Shown piece after piece: positions 22,101 through 33,979 of a stretch of DNA of 64,000 bases. The notes under the pieces are model-generated. The model was not told the origin of the DNA and ran no database searches. It saw nothing but the letters and a program-made list of their open reading frames with translations. A program made the position numbers and the translations under genes. The DNA lies in contig NC_050097.1 in the NCBI RefSeq assembly GCF_902167145.1, positions 47,786,095 to 47,850,094 of the forward strand, read 5' to 3'. This stretch comes from Zea mays. Lineage: Eukaryota; Streptophyta; Magnoliopsida; Poales; Poaceae. Within the stretch, counting starts at the first letter, position 1, and each line of letters opens with the position of its first letter.

Positions 22101-25100
22101 TTGGCAGAAAATTTACTTGGTCGAACCAGAGGGTTCCCACCCTTGTGAAGCTTGATCATGTTTTTTGCACTTCTAGTTGGGAGGATTTTTTCCCTGATTG
22201 TCTGCTGTATAGCAACGCCTCTGTTTGCTCTGATCATTGCCCTTTAACCCTCAAATTTCGAGAGGATTGTAGAGGGAAGCGCAGATTTCATTTTGAGGGT
22301 TTCTGGCCCAAGCTCCCTGGTTTCAATGAGGTGGTGGCTGATTCATGGAATCAGCCAATGTTGGCAACCTGCCCTTTGGAACGGCTGTCCCAAAAGCTCA
22401 GAAGGCTTGCTAAACAGCTGCAGTCCTGGGAGCATAGAGAGGTGGGGAATGTGAGTAACCAGTTGGGTCTTGCTAGAGAGGTGATGCATAGATTGGAATC
22501 AGCACAGGATTTTAGAGTTTTGTCAGGAGATGAGTTGTGGCTGCTTGGAAAGCTGAAGCAACATTGTTTTGTTTTTGCTTCTATGGAAAGAACAATTGCT
22601 CGGTTGAGGTCCAGGATTAAGTACCTAAAGGAGGGGGATGCAAATACTAAATTCTTTCATATGCAGGCTCGTTTCAGGAAGAAAAGAAATTTCATTTCAT
22701 ATCTAGAAAATGAAGGAAGGGTGGTCTCTAATCATGAGGATATGCAGGAGGTGCTAGATGGATTTTTTCCGGTCTTTTGGGTGCTGATTTTCAGAGGCAA
22801 AGCACTATTAATCTGTCGAGTTGTCACAGAGAGGCCGTGGATCTCAGCGATCTTGAGTGCCCCTTCTCAGAGAAAGAAGTGTTAGACACTATTGCGTGCC
22901 TTCCGTCTGATAAGGCTCCTGGGCCTGATGGGTTTACAGGGAGGTTCTATAAATCTTGTTGGAATATCGTTAAGGTGGATCTGTTGGCGGCTCTGTCTAT
23001 CATTCACCAGGGCAATGTTCAGAGATTGGGTCAACTGAATTCCTCCTACATTATTTTGATTCCTAAAAAGATGGATGCTTCGTCGGCTGGTGATTTCAGG
23101 CCAATTAGCCTAATTCATAGTGTTGCTAAGTTGGTCACAAAATTACTCGCTAATCGTTTGGGCCCTCGTCTACATGAATTGGTAGAATCTAATCAAAGTG
23201 CTTTTATCAGAGGAAGATCGATTCATGATAATTTTATGTTGGTCCAACAATCGATCAAATACCTTCACAAGAGAAAGGTTGATAGCCTGTTTCTGAAGCT
23301 AGACATTTCCAAGGCCTTTGACTCGGTCTCGTGGGCTTTTCTTCTTGAAGTTTTATCTCACCTGGGTTTCGGTCCTATTTGGCGCAATTTGATTTCAAAT
23401 CTGCTGGCTTCATCTTCTACGCAAGTGTTATTGAATGGGTCTCCTGGAATCCATATTAAGCACCGGAGAGGTCTTCGTCAGGGAGACCCTCTCTCCCCTA
23501 TGCTGTTTGTGCTGATCATGGACGTGCTTAGCAGTCTTTTTAGGGCTGCTGAATGTAGGGGATTGCTGCATAGTTTGGAAAGGGCAGGAGTCCGTAATAG
23601 GCTTTCTATCTATGCTGATGATGTGGTCCTGTTTGTTAAACCCATTGAGGAAGATCTGAAATGTGTTAGATTGATTCTGAATTGTTTTGGGTCGGCCTCT
23701 GGTTTGGTTACCAATATGAATAAGAGTTATGCTATTCCTATCAGATGTGAGGAGCATGTGGTTCAAGAGGGCTGCAATGTGCTGAGGTGCAGTTTGGCCT
23801 CATTTCCTTGCTCTTACTTGGGTCTGCCAATCTCAGACAGAAAGCTGAAGCGGAATGATCTTAAGCTGTGGATAGATAAAATTGCTGACAGACTCCCTAA
23901 CTGGAAGGCTCGTTTATTGAACCTGGCCGGGAGGACAACATTGGTGCGGTTTGTCTTATCAGCCATCCCAATTTATCTCCTTATTGCCATTAAAATTCCC
24001 AAATGGGTTATTAAATCTATTGACAAGATTCGAAGAGGGTTTCTTTGGAAAGGGCGAAAGGAGGTGAATGGTGGAAGTTGTATTGTTCCCTGGGAAAGTG
24101 TGACAAGGCCACTAAGTTTAGGGGGTCTTGGTGTTTCTAATTTGCAATTGATGAGTTGGGCACTGCAGGCTAAGTGGCTCTGGCTAGAGAAGACTGATCC
24201 AACTCGGCCGTGGCTTGGGTTGAGTATCCCTGTGCAGCAGCAAGTTAGACAATTTTTTAATGCTTCGGTGATCTCTGTTGTTGGGAATGGGACCAATACT
24301 TTTTTCTGGTCAGACAGATGGTTGTATGGGCAGAGAATACAGGATTTTGCACCTGAAGTTGTTAATATGGTGAGCAGCAGGCCATTTAGTTCGAGAACTG
24401 TTGCTCAGGCGTTGCATAATTGGCAATGGGTTTGCGATATCACGAATCCTTTATCTTTGATTGGCCTACATCAGTATTTGCAGCTGTGGGATGCTTTAAG
24501 TGGAGTGGTGCTTAATCAGGAGGAGGACAGACATGGTGGGTGCACTCGAGCTCTGGTGTTTTCTCATCCAAATCTTGTTATTCGGCGTTGTTTATGGGAG
24601 CTATTACTTTCCAGCCATGGAAATGGGTGTGGAAGTCGTGGGCACCCCCCAAATGCAAATTTTTTGTTTGGCTGGCGATAAGGAATAAATGTTGGACTGC
24701 GGATAGACTTCAGAGGAAAGGTCTACCACACCCGGTGGTCTGTGCACTTTGTGATCAAGAACAAGAAACTATATTGCACCTCTTGTGCTCTTGCAGTTTC
24801 GCTAGACAATTTTGGCATGTTATATTTTCAGCTTTGAGGATGGGTCATCTTACGCCTACTAGAGAGGCGGGCTCTTTTGTGGATTGGTGGGGCAAGGTGC
24901 ATAGGAGGGTCCCCAAACATATCAGAAAAGGTTTCCATAGTCTCATTATCCTGGGGGCCTGGTGTTTATGGCTGCATCGCAATAAGGCGGTTTTTGATGG
25001 TGTCAACCCTTCATTGAGCACCATTCAGAGGCTTTTCTTGGATGAGGTGGAGTGCTGGTGTATGGCTGGTGCGAAGCAGCTCGAGAGTCTTGGGCTTCTG

Positions 25101-27283
25101 GCTGCATTTGCTAGGGGGGCTAGGGCTTCTCCAAGTGCATGAGGCTGCACTGTGTTGTTTTCTTTTTATTTTTGCCTGTTATGGCATTGTACTTTGGTCC
25201 ATTTCGGACCTTTCTCTCTTTCAATATAATGATGCGCAGTTCTCCTGCGTGTTCGAGAAAAAAAACAGTCTGCAATATTTCACATTTTCCATATCATTTG
25301 AAAGAAAGCATCGAATAATACAAGTAAGCTTAAACTGTTGCAGATGGATTATAGTAGAATGGGGGGCAAAGGTATGATCTATATTATATGCTAATGTTAT
25401 CTGCATTTCAAGTTTGCTCAATGGACCTATCTTTGCGAGATAGGCTGTAATGAAAAGGAGTGAAAATTGCCCATTTCTAGTATGCTTCAGGCAATTAACA
25501 GATAGAACAATACAAGTTTATATAATTTGAAGAGAGAAAATTAAGACATACCATAGCAACCAACTCAGCAAGATCAATGCTGATAGAGTCAAACTCAGAT
25601 TCAACCTTTTCACCAAGATCTGCAAGTATGCCTTGAAGTGTACTAATATACGCACCAGTTCGTTTAGAAAGGTCAAGCAAAGTCATCCCGTCAAAAATCT
25701 CAACAGTTTTATCTGGTACAGGTTTGATAGATATCTTCGTTTTTGGTGCAACATATGGTGCTTCTACAGGAGGTTGTGTTCTATTTTCTTTCTTCACTCG
25801 CTTCTCCTTTTTGGGAGCTTTCAGACCTACAACATCCTCCCTTTTCTGACTCCATGCTAACAAATAAACACCTGCATTAAAATTCCTATAAAGAAGACAT
25901 ATGAAACCTGAAATCAACATGAAAGTAACAGTAGCAAGAATCCTAGTAAAATGGTGCCTAAACTTCAGTACTAAACGATATACAGCATCAACTGTTTCAA
26001 AAGACAAACAAATAAATGAGACTAGAAGGGTAAAGAATGAGACAAGAGCAAACTATGAAATCTGAATTGAGTAGTTACCAAGGCAAATAAAATTTTCATT
26101 TGTTCAACCATAGTGTTAATCATTGTGATCCACATTTGTTAAAAATCAGAACAGTACCCTATATCATAAACTCAAAGGTCGATCATCAGAGGACAAGAAA
26201 AAATATCCATGTTTAAAATTATAAAATATGTCATGTAAGCCAGCTCAAAATACAATCTAGCATCATGTCATGAAGTCCGTATATCCAATCTACCTATAAG
26301 CTTTCTCTTTAGACAGATGATAGCTTCAAACCACCCAACAATCTTCATGATCTTACACAACCCAAAGCTCACATCCATGTGCTCATCAGTCACATGTATG
26401 GCTTTTAAGAATCAGAAATAAACCAAAATATGAAGCACTATCATCAAATGTTTTCAGTGTTAACAAGTGTGGTGTAATTCACATACTTTTATAGCACAAA
26501 ATAAGGTATTACTAGTCGCATACAACATGTAAACACAACATCTATATTTTAAGTCAATTATAAAACTTGAACAAAAAAGGAGCTACATGATGAGTATCAC
26601 ACCAACTTAGTTCCTTAATTTGTGGTCACATGAAAGGTCAAACAATATGACATGGGAATTGTTGCATACACAAGTTGCAGCCATCAGACACCACTCAGAA
26701 GTTTGGAAGAACAATAAAGCCGAAGTAAATTTCGTCCAAGATGATTTCTGATGTATCTAACACACTTTTACCGATTTCTAATAGAACCAAACTGAAATAC
26801 ATGTGTTGGATGCTTCAGATATGTCTTGTATAGTTTTAGAACATGTATAGTCATGCAAAGCACATAAATAAACGTACCTGATAGTGAAATGGTTAGAGGG
26901 CATGCAATTAGCAGAGTATTTGGGCTTATCACTGCCGTAGACCTCTGCAGATTGGAAGCCAAGGCAGATGTAACTCCAAACAATAAATTATGGGAGATTT
27001 AACTAAAACATGACAATGAGACCAAGACCATGATCAACTTACGGGACAGATTTCCGATTTTTCCACTGGAGAAAAACTTTTTGAACCCAAGATCCTTTCG
27101 GAACGCCAAAGTCACAAGGCCCGTGTGAAAATCCTGCAATACGCAGGCGTCAGCGGAGATGCTACGAGAACTTATTACTGGAAAAATCGAAGGGAAAACT
27201 GGACTCCGCACGCGCAAATACTAAGCTCTCGGCTAAAAGTTCCATCTTATTCTTACCTTCCTTCGCATCATCCGCCACGCCAT
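16143..27283 (-). CDS. IF-2: Mitochondrial-type translation initiation factor IF-2, seven exons
   Basis: GTPase that brings initiator tRNA to the small ribosomal subunit of an organelle. Exons in transcript order: 27283-27257, 27133-27043, 26944-26878, 25885-25552, 18797-17763, 17571-17422, 16577-16143. They sum to 2139 bases, i.e. 712 codons plus TGA, with every junction in frame and GT-AG. The start MAWRMMRRK opens a basic, Ser/Phe-rich presequence. The G domain begins with GHVDHGKT at about 200-207, followed by DTPGH and NKCD. Then come domain II ([21 protein letters not shown]), a Lys/Glu-rich linker, domain III ([17 protein letters not shown]) and C-terminal domain IV ending GSVRIEC. The ending and length resemble the Arabidopsis nuclear gene for mitochondrial IF-2 (about 740 residues). 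Targeting to mitochondria rather than plastids is inferred from that. Intron 4 (25551-18798) holds a full LINE on the opposite strand. The 992 bp intron 3 and 844 bp intron 6 show nothing notable. Confidence 0.93.
19022..19035. repeat. LINE target-site duplication, left copy
   Basis: ACAGTCTGCAATAT, repeated at 25265-25278. The first A could belong to the LINE poly(A), so the duplication is 13 or 14 bp, as expected of target-primed reverse transcription. Confidence 0.95.
19060..21515 (+). pseudogene. LINE ORF1 (nucleic-acid-binding protein), frameshifted
   Basis: The N-terminal piece starts at ATG 19060 ([13 protein letters not shown]), contains [14 protein letters not shown], and stops with TGA at 19381-19383. 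The rest is open in another frame around 19380-21515: [12 protein letters not shown], then paired CCHC knuckles ([14 protein letters not shown] and [14 protein letters not shown]), then a DUF4283-like RNA-binding region and a long variable tail. I place the frameshift in the G-rich run just before 19380. The protein would coat the LINE RNA. Confidence 0.85.
21560..25142 (+). pseudogene. LINE ORF2 (endonuclease and reverse transcriptase), two frameshifts
   Basis: The APE-type endonuclease starts at ATG 21560 ([16 protein letters not shown]), with CLQETK, GDFNL and SDHCPL. The frame is lost in a T-run near 22765 and resumes in the frame that runs to 24681. That frame carries the [48 protein letters not shown] and the catalytic YADD. 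A second shift near 24530 leads to the frame ending at 25142, with an RVT zinc-binding domain ([18 protein letters not shown]) and the tail [12 protein letters not shown]. It would nick DNA and copy its RNA at the target. It is inactive as it stands. Confidence 0.93.
25265..25278. repeat. LINE target-site duplication, right copy
   Basis: ACAGTCTGCAATAT directly after the A-tail, matching 19022-19035. Confidence 0.95.
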
Positions 27284-27549
27284 TCCTCTTGCCCCGCCGG
27301 CACCGATTGAACTATAGCCCGAGCCCGGAGGCGTCAGATTCAGGCAAGCGAGGGTCACGCTCGTCGGCTTCGTCTGGGGACGACAGGGTATTGGGACCGG
27401 CGAGGGACGGAGGCTGAGTATATGTGGCAGGGGCGGCAGCTCGCCGGGGGCTCTGCAGCCTGCGGCGGCTAGGGAAGAACAGGGACGAGGAGAGCGCGCT
27501 GGAGCCCTGGACACAGAAAAAAAAACGATCAGGTTCAGGCAACCACATA
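27284..27549 (-). other. Leader and proximal promoter of IF-2
   Basis: A GC-rich stretch upstream of the IF-2 start. No TATA box is evident. The overlapping short frames have no recognisable domain. Confidence 0.5.
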
Positions 27550-27725
27550 GGGCCTCTTCCAAAGAAACCCAGTTTTTATCTTTTAGAGCTAGGAGAAGTT
27601 AATTTCTTGGTTTTTAATAAACTGAGAATCTAATTTCTATAAACTGAAGTATAAACTAGTATGTTTGGAACCACCTAAGTTTCTATAAATCAGTTTCTTA
27701 AAAATGGATGGTTCCAAACAAACCC
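27550..27725. mobile_element. Possible MITE upstream of IF-2
   Basis: A 176 bp AT-rich block that starts GGGCCTCTTCCAAAG and ends with the complement-like TTCCAAACAAACCC. This resembles Tourist-type ends (GGGCCTGTTTGG) in imperfect form. I could not confirm a matching 3 bp target duplication, so the call is tentative. Confidence 0.35.
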
Positions 27726-27805
27726 TAATATGCGAGTAGTCGTTAGGTACAAACGTTAAAGCAGGTATTTTGGCCCATTAGATCTAGATTTAACGGTATG
27801 TCTTG

Positions 27806-28012
27806 TGCAATCATTTATATTGGTGCAAGCGTGCAATCAAACAATCTGGTGCATTTGATCAAGATCCAATGGTGATTGTTATTTTACATTTAACCTCTTC
27901 TACTGAAACATGTATCTATTTTACCTTTAACCTCTTCCGTATGAAACCATTGGATCTAAATTGGACGCTCTGGATGTTTTGATTGCACGTTTACACCAAA
28001 TAAGTGATTGCA
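27806..28012. repeat. Inverted repeat of about 70 bp arms (MITE-like)
   Basis: The arm at 27806-27875 (TGCAATCATTTATATTGGTG...) is matched in reverse complement at 27944-28012 (...CACCAAATAAGTGATTGCA), with roughly 80 % identity by eye. The loop holds two copies of a 30-odd bp unit (ATTTTACATTTAACCTCTTC and ATTTTACCTTTAACCTCTTC). This is consistent with a foldback MITE. Confidence 0.6.
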
Positions 28013-29085
28013 TTGAATATGTCCTCATATTTAGCACTTAAACCCTTCTACCACCACCTCGTGTAACTTTATAAAAAAACTAATAAATCACAATTGCATC
28101 TACGGTTGGATCTAGAACTAACAGATAAAGAGACCTTCTTACACGCTTGCGCCTAATGGTTGCTTGCGCATTAGTCGTTGCCTAGGATCTTCTGCCTGTG
28201 AGTTTACTTCTCTAATCACCTTTTGACCGACAAAAGGAAAAACATATTGATTACCTTTGCCTCGAGCTATCCACAATTCATATCATAGTCTCCAAACTCT
28301 TACAGAAGCTCAACCATCAGTGATCCAACCTGCTGTTGGGCGGAGGGCTGGCAGGCCCTCAACCAATCGGACGAAGACCATGTTTCCTTCCTAATAGCCT
28401 TCGCAGATCCGCGAGCGAAGGGCCCATCAGCAAAGGCATCCTTTGACCTGAGAACGTCGAGGAGGGACTATGTCATACGGAGGCCTTGGATGGCCAGGCA
28501 GTCGAAGGATCACAAGCAAAGAGGTCTTCGATCCGGCGGGCAGCAACAAGTCGTCGATGGCCGAGGCCTTCATTTCCTCATCGATTAAAGGATGTGCCCA
28601 AGCCAGTCGTGATCAAGGGGAGCAATGACGCGGAGGCCCTCGGGACGAAGGCCACAAGTCGACCATGCACACCTCTGGTGCAATAGAAGACATCGAAAGG
28701 GCCCACTTGTCAGTGTAACGTGTGGATGTGTAGTCCAGTGTACACGAATTACTGTACGAACAATGTTGTAATTACCCCGTAGCAGGGGATATTCCCTAGA
28801 TGTAGTTGGTAGCCAGGGGCAGGGCCGTATTTTGGACCATGTACCACCGAATGGGCCTATAAATACCCCCAGTCTGTTTCATTGTGCATCTGAGCTCTCA
28901 CCTACTCTCCGAGTGTTTGGGACCACCTGTCAGCTCATCAACGCCCATAGTGCCCAACATTTGACGCCCACCATTGCGCCCACCGTTTGGGACTACATGC
29001 ATTCTTATTTTCTACCAGAATCCATTAGACCGCGTATAATTGTCATTAATTACCAAAACTCTACTTAGGGGCCTAAATGCTTTCA
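28013..29085. other. Degenerate LTR-like sequence
   Basis: No gene seen. Short frames at 28486-28686 and 28832-29068 lack motifs. CCTATAAATACCCCC near 28857 looks like an LTR promoter. The end ACTTAGGGGCCTAAATGCTTTCA near 29063-29085 looks like an LTR terminus. I read it as an old retrotransposon LTR fragment; family unknown. Confidence 0.4.
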
Positions 29086-30208
29086 CACCAGGGCTCCAAA
29101 CCCTTCTTCTGGTGCCTCTAGTAAAGTGGTCTAGTGTACTAGGCCACCAAGCCCTTTTGCAGCCCTCTCTGCGCACACGGCCCAGTGTCCCACTAGACCG
29201 GTCAGGTGCGCTAAAGAGCACCAGACTTTGTCCTTTTTCTTTGCTTCTTCTTCAAATTACTTTGCCTGGCTTTTAGCACCTTCCTATGACTTAGATAAAC
29301 ATGATTAGACTTATAATCCAATGAACTAAGTCCTAAAAACTCACCTATATCTCTTTCTCCACTTGAAGTTCATGTCTCAACTCAAAACGGGCACCAAAAT
29401 GCACTTTTGCAATATAGAATATTTCTAGCCTATCTAAAGTGCTAAAAACATTTATGATGGCATTTAGAACTTATTTAAACCTACGAACCTCGTTGAAGTT
29501 CACCTTTACCATGTTTTGCCCTTTTTGGCCTCATTTGAGTTGAGTGTTGGACTCTAAACCTCAATCACTTAACTTGATTACTACACCATCCTAGAGTTTC
29601 TACACATTCCAATGGTAATAAAAAACCTTTCCAAACTCAGGAATGACCCAAACACCGAATCAAAGTACGCACGACTCTTGGGCCCTTCGAGGTTCTAACT
29701 TTGATACTTTTCAGGAATGACCATGTCCTTTTCTTGGGCTAGTAATTCTTGAGCCTTATGACTTGAACCATCCAAATCATATGAGTTACTCCAATGGCTT
29801 CAAGTCATGTCCTTATGTTGTGGTCTTCAATGCAACATAATCTTTCTCAATTTGATTAACCGTTGGCCATTATAAGAACATCTTCTTCACCATAGCTTCA
29901 GGTATCTCAGTCCTCTTGACCTTCTCCCTTGTGCTAGTTCCTCAAAGTTCTTCCTTGCCTTTATCCTTGGTTCACCAAGCTATCTCTAAGTCATATACAT
30001 TGAATCCCAACTTTGCAATGTCCATCCTTCAAACTTCCCTTATGATAACCATAATCCATAATTTGATTCAGCTTATATGGAATATCACCTTGACCACATG
30101 TGTTGAACCTTGTAAGCTTTTCACTAAGTTTCTATTCAACACTTAACACCATGGTTAGTACTTTAATTGTGTTGTCATCCAAACAACATAACCCATAAGG
30201 GACTTTCA
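29086..30208 (-). mobile_element. Degenerate Copia LTR fragment (J)
   Basis: It begins with broken palindromes of the type found in U3 (variants of GGTCTAGTG / CACTAGACC at 29050-29220). It ends with AAGGGACTTTCA after ATTGTGTTGTCATCCAAACA, closely like the LTR end of element F (63860-63905). This suggests a minus-oriented, truncated Sirevirus-like LTR. Confidence 0.5.
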
Positions 30209-31049
30209 TAAATCAAACACACGAAAAGACATGAAGATTTGATTTATTAGAATTTGGCTCTAAACAACCCTCTCAAGCGATTCCAATGATCAAGCTTGAT
30301 CTCTTAGATCTTCTGATGAGAGAGATTGCTAGCCTTTATAATAGAGGAACATCAACACCAGAGCAAGATCACAACTCCAAGAGCACAACACAAAACCACA
30401 AAGCAGATCACATAAGCACACTGGCTTTCTCTCTCTAGAAGGACTATCTATAGGCACTTCTTCTTAATTCTGGAACTTAGATCACTTTGAATGACTTGGA
30501 TGTGTTGCACTAGTGTTTAGGAATAGAAGCACAACTCTTGCATAAAGTGGAGACCGGTTGAGGGGTATTTATAACCAAAAAACCTCAATTAGTCGTTAGG
30601 TAAGATTCCAAAATCTACACCTACCTCAGGTGCGGTGCACCACTAGACCTTTTGTTTATCTGCATAATCAACAAAAAGCTATCATGTTAGGTGGCACCGA
30701 ACTGGTCTGATGCACCACCAGACTCCGTGACATCAGCTGCCATGTCATCTAGCCATTTGGGTAGGAACTAGAGGTTGAACTCGATGGGTCTAATGCACAT
30801 CGGACTGGTCCGGTGCACCAAGTGCTTCAGCCCTTCAATAAATAATCGTTCTGCATAAGTGCTCTGGTGCACCAGTCCACCAAAACCATGTAGAAGTTCA
30901 CTCCGTGCAAGTGGTCCAGTGTTCCACCAGACTGGTCTGATGCACCAAGCCACAAAAACCTATAGTCTGCCTTCACCGTGTACTTGGTCCGGTGCGCCAC
31001 AAGACTGGTCTGGTGCGTCGTAGACCTGCTTAGTTATGTCCAATTTGGG
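30209..31049 (-). mobile_element. Copia LTR fragment (I), left part, cut by element B
   Basis: It carries a minus-strand TATAAATA (complement of 30566-30573) in the context GGTATTTATAACC, then repeated palindromic GGTCTGGTGCACCAGAC-like units up to the element B insertion. The continuation lies at 42173-42605 and ends CCCTTTCA. Its left limit is not clear. Confidence 0.55.
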
Positions 31050-31054
31050 CATTT
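31050..31054. repeat. Target-site duplication of element B (CATTT), left copy
   Basis: CATTT precedes the left LTR of B and recurs at 42168-42172. Confidence 0.95.
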
Positions 31055-33837
31055 TGTAACATCCCAAAATTTCAACCCGAGGTTTGGAACCCTAATCTCC
31101 TAACCCTTTTTTTATTTTTATCTCTCCCTAAATTCCACCCCATAGGTCATCTCATCATATGCATGCATTTGATTGTTAGAAGCACCTCACATAGATTAAT
31201 ATTTTTCTAGCACCCAAGATTTTTTTAGCTATTTATTTGTTCAAGAGAAAAGGAGATAAAAGAAATAAAAATAGAAAATAGAAATAGAAAAAGAAAAAGA
31301 AAGAAAAGGAGAAAGGAAAACCGCCCCTCCCCCTCTCCCTCCGCGGCCCAAGCAGCCCATCACTGCGCGCCCGCGCCCACCCCTGACACCTCGGCCCCAC
31401 CCGTCAGCCGCGCTCCCCTCCCTCGCGACCGCCCCTCTCTAGCAGGTGAGCCCCGCCTGTCAGCCCCTTCTCCCCCTCGCCCGTGACCAGGCTACCGGCG
31501 CGATCGCCGCCGGCCACCGTCCGCCCCATCTCCTCGCCATTAATGTGCTCACCAGCTCGATTGGCATCATGCGCCCCCGCACACTGTGCCCGAGCCGTCC
31601 CTTCACCCCCCCCTGCCTGCCCGAGCCGTCCCGTCGCCACTTTGCGCCATCACCACCATCATGGCGAGCTCGCCGGTGCTCGCCACCTCTCCTCCCTTCC
31701 CCCTCCTCGGCCACCTATAAAAGGACCGCCCCGAGCCCCTTGTTCCACCACACCAGGCCTCAGCCACTCCACCTCCCTCCCTTGGGCCCAATCGAGCTCG
31801 GTGCCGTCGTCCCTCCCCTCTCCGGTGAGCTCCGCCCTCCTCTCTCTGGTGGCTTATGGTCAAATTGCTTTAGCTCTTAAGCTTCGCCTCTCTGTCGCAA
31901 GCCTAGCACACACCTCCTCTTCGCTTATTGCGCCCGGAAGCCTCGTCGGCGACTTCATCGCCGCGAGCGCCCGCCACCGCGCCATGGACCGGCCACCCCA
32001 GGCACCCTCCGGCCAAATTGGACCTACCCCCATGATCCCCTACCCCCGCCCGTGCTTCGCCACCACTCCCCCGTCGTAGAACCAGAGCCCCGGTGGAGAA
32101 CCGCCGCGGGGCTTCACCGGTGGTCGAGCCCTGGTCGGTTCGCCCCCCCCCCCCCCGACACCACTCCACGTCGTCAGCCCCCCTTCCTCTGGCATGTGGG
32201 CCCACGCCCACGGCGCCGTCCCCACGCCGCTCCCCCACTGGCGGGCCTCATGGGCCGCCTGCCCACGCTCGCGCGCACGCCCGCACTCGGCTGGGCCAAA
32301 ATCTCCCCCCCGGCCCAGCTAGATGAGAATCCCTTTTCTTTTTTTCCTTTTTCCATTTCTTTTTCTTATTTTCATATATATATATATATTCATTTACTGA
32401 TATTTTATGCACCAAAAATAGTTTAAATAAATTATAGGGCACAAAAATAATAATGTATAATAATTGGCACACCCCACCAAGTCACCATGATTGATGTATT
32501 GTTCCTTATCTGTGTTTGTTAGCGGAAGAGGGATCCGATCCTCCGGAATTAGTAGCTCCGGAAGAAGGGCAGGAACCCGACCCCTCTGAGATAAATCTTT
32601 TGTGCCAGGAAAGCTTCGACGAAGGCAAGTCCATCCTTCCCTTGATGCATAATTTACCTATTCTTTCTACTACTACCTAAGCCGGGATTAAGGGATGGAA
32701 TAATTGCATTGTGAGCAGAGAGATAGCCTACATTAACAAACATATTTTGAGCTCAAAATGTGGGATGAGAAAAGGGGCAATGGTTGTGACCAAACGATGT
32801 TTTCAAAAAGTGTGCGATGAAGGGTATTCACCCTCATCACCTTGTGAGTGGGATGATCAGGGACTCCCTAGTTTAGGGGAGGGCCTAAGGTGATGGCTCA
32901 GCTGGTTTAGGTGTGAGCTAAAGGATTGTCCTCTCATATAAGGACCGGTTTGTCATCCTTCACTATCTGTACTCATGAAAAGTACAACCACTCGAGACTG
33001 TATGGGCAGTTACTCAATCTGAACTCGTACGGTCCAACCTCAGGGTTATGAAGGCTGGGGAGCACCGGGAGGTTAAGGAGGGGGAATGTTTTGTTCGGTT
33101 TGGACATGGCGGTGGCCTGACTCCTTCTGGTATAACCGTTAAGGCTAGGACGTGCGAGGAAGGAAAGAGATTCGGATTCGGATCTCATTGGCCATGAGAT
33201 CGCAGAGCCGGACTAGTGGGTAAAGTGTACCCCTCTGCACAGAGTTCAAACCTATTCGAATAGTCGGTGTCCATTGGAATGGATGAGTCTGATGTGGTAT
33301 GACAATTAGTGTTTTACAACCTCCGTGAACAGGGAAATATGTGTGTGTGAGTGTGTCTTTGGAAATGAAAACGATACCATGGGAGCGGGAAGCTCAGTGG
33401 TGGTTGAGTAATGTGTCATTTCTATTTCATTGGGAAAACCCTAAAGGTATTGTCTTTCTCTGAGAAAAAGAAGAGTGACTTCAACTCCACCATATAAAGC
33501 ATGTATGATATAGGTCTCTTTCTCTTTACGGGAGCGGGATGGGCTTGCAGAATACCTAGTGTATTCACCCAGATTTATTTATGGCTTTCGGCAGCTGAAG
33601 ACTTCTTTTTTGCTATGCTTGATTGAGGGGGGTTGTATCTGCACCCAGTTCTGCCTGTGGTTTGGGCTAGTTTATCTTCTACCGCGCTTTGTATTTCTGG
33701 CTCTCTCGAGCTTGTACTCTGGTATTGTAATAACTCTTATTCGAACTCTATACTATTTGAAGTAAGGAATGTGGTTACTAGCCTCCTGGGACTAGTAATT
33801 GTATCACATTTGAGTCCCAAAGGATCGGGACGCTTCA
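31055..33837 (+). repeat. Element B 5' LTR (2783 bp)
   Basis: TG...CA ends. It contains an A-rich block near 31250-31320, a GC-rich core with a TATAAAA box at 31716-31722, a C-run at 32145-32157 and an AT microsatellite near 32376-32388. The many frames in the GC-rich core (31404-32426, both strands) are composition artefacts. Confidence 0.95.
31716..31722 (+). promoter_or_regulatory. TATA box of element B 5' LTR
   Basis: CCTATAAAAGGACC in the LTR core, conserved in the right LTR at 40068-40074. Confidence 0.7.
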
Positions 33838-33839
33838 GG

Positions 33840-33853
33840 TGGTATCAGAGCCC
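33840..33853 (+). other. Element B primer-binding site (tRNA-iMet)
   Basis: TGGTATCAGAGCCC two bases after the 5' LTR. Confidence 0.93.
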
Positions 33854-33979
33854 ATAGGACTGGCCGTAGATCGCAGCCCTGACCTTAAAAGTTTGCCTTA
33901 ACAAGAAAACACCTCTTACCTCTAAGAAAAATCTTCTCTCCTTTCCCAATATTAACAGACCCTTCTTTTCTCCTACGAG

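Larger units (their letters stand above)
19036..25264 (+). mobile_element. Near full-length L1-type LINE in IF-2 intron 4
   Basis: A 6.2 kb non-LTR retrotransposon with ORF1 (19060-21515), ORF2 (21560-25142), a 120 bp 3' UTR and a short A-tail (25258-25265), flanked by a 13-14 bp target duplication. ORF2 has the order endonuclease, RT, zinc-binding domain. It lies antisense to the host gene, so its poly(A) end is not read in the IF-2 transcript. One frameshift in ORF1 and two in ORF2 mean it cannot move by itself. Its full length, clean duplication and few lesions suggest a fairly recent insertion. Confidence 0.95.

Noticed and set aside
31404..32426. GC-rich open frames on both strands in the element B LTR (repeated at 39759-40807)
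   Set aside because: Frames in many registers within an LTR core of extreme base composition, not conserved in frame between the two LTRs, no domain.
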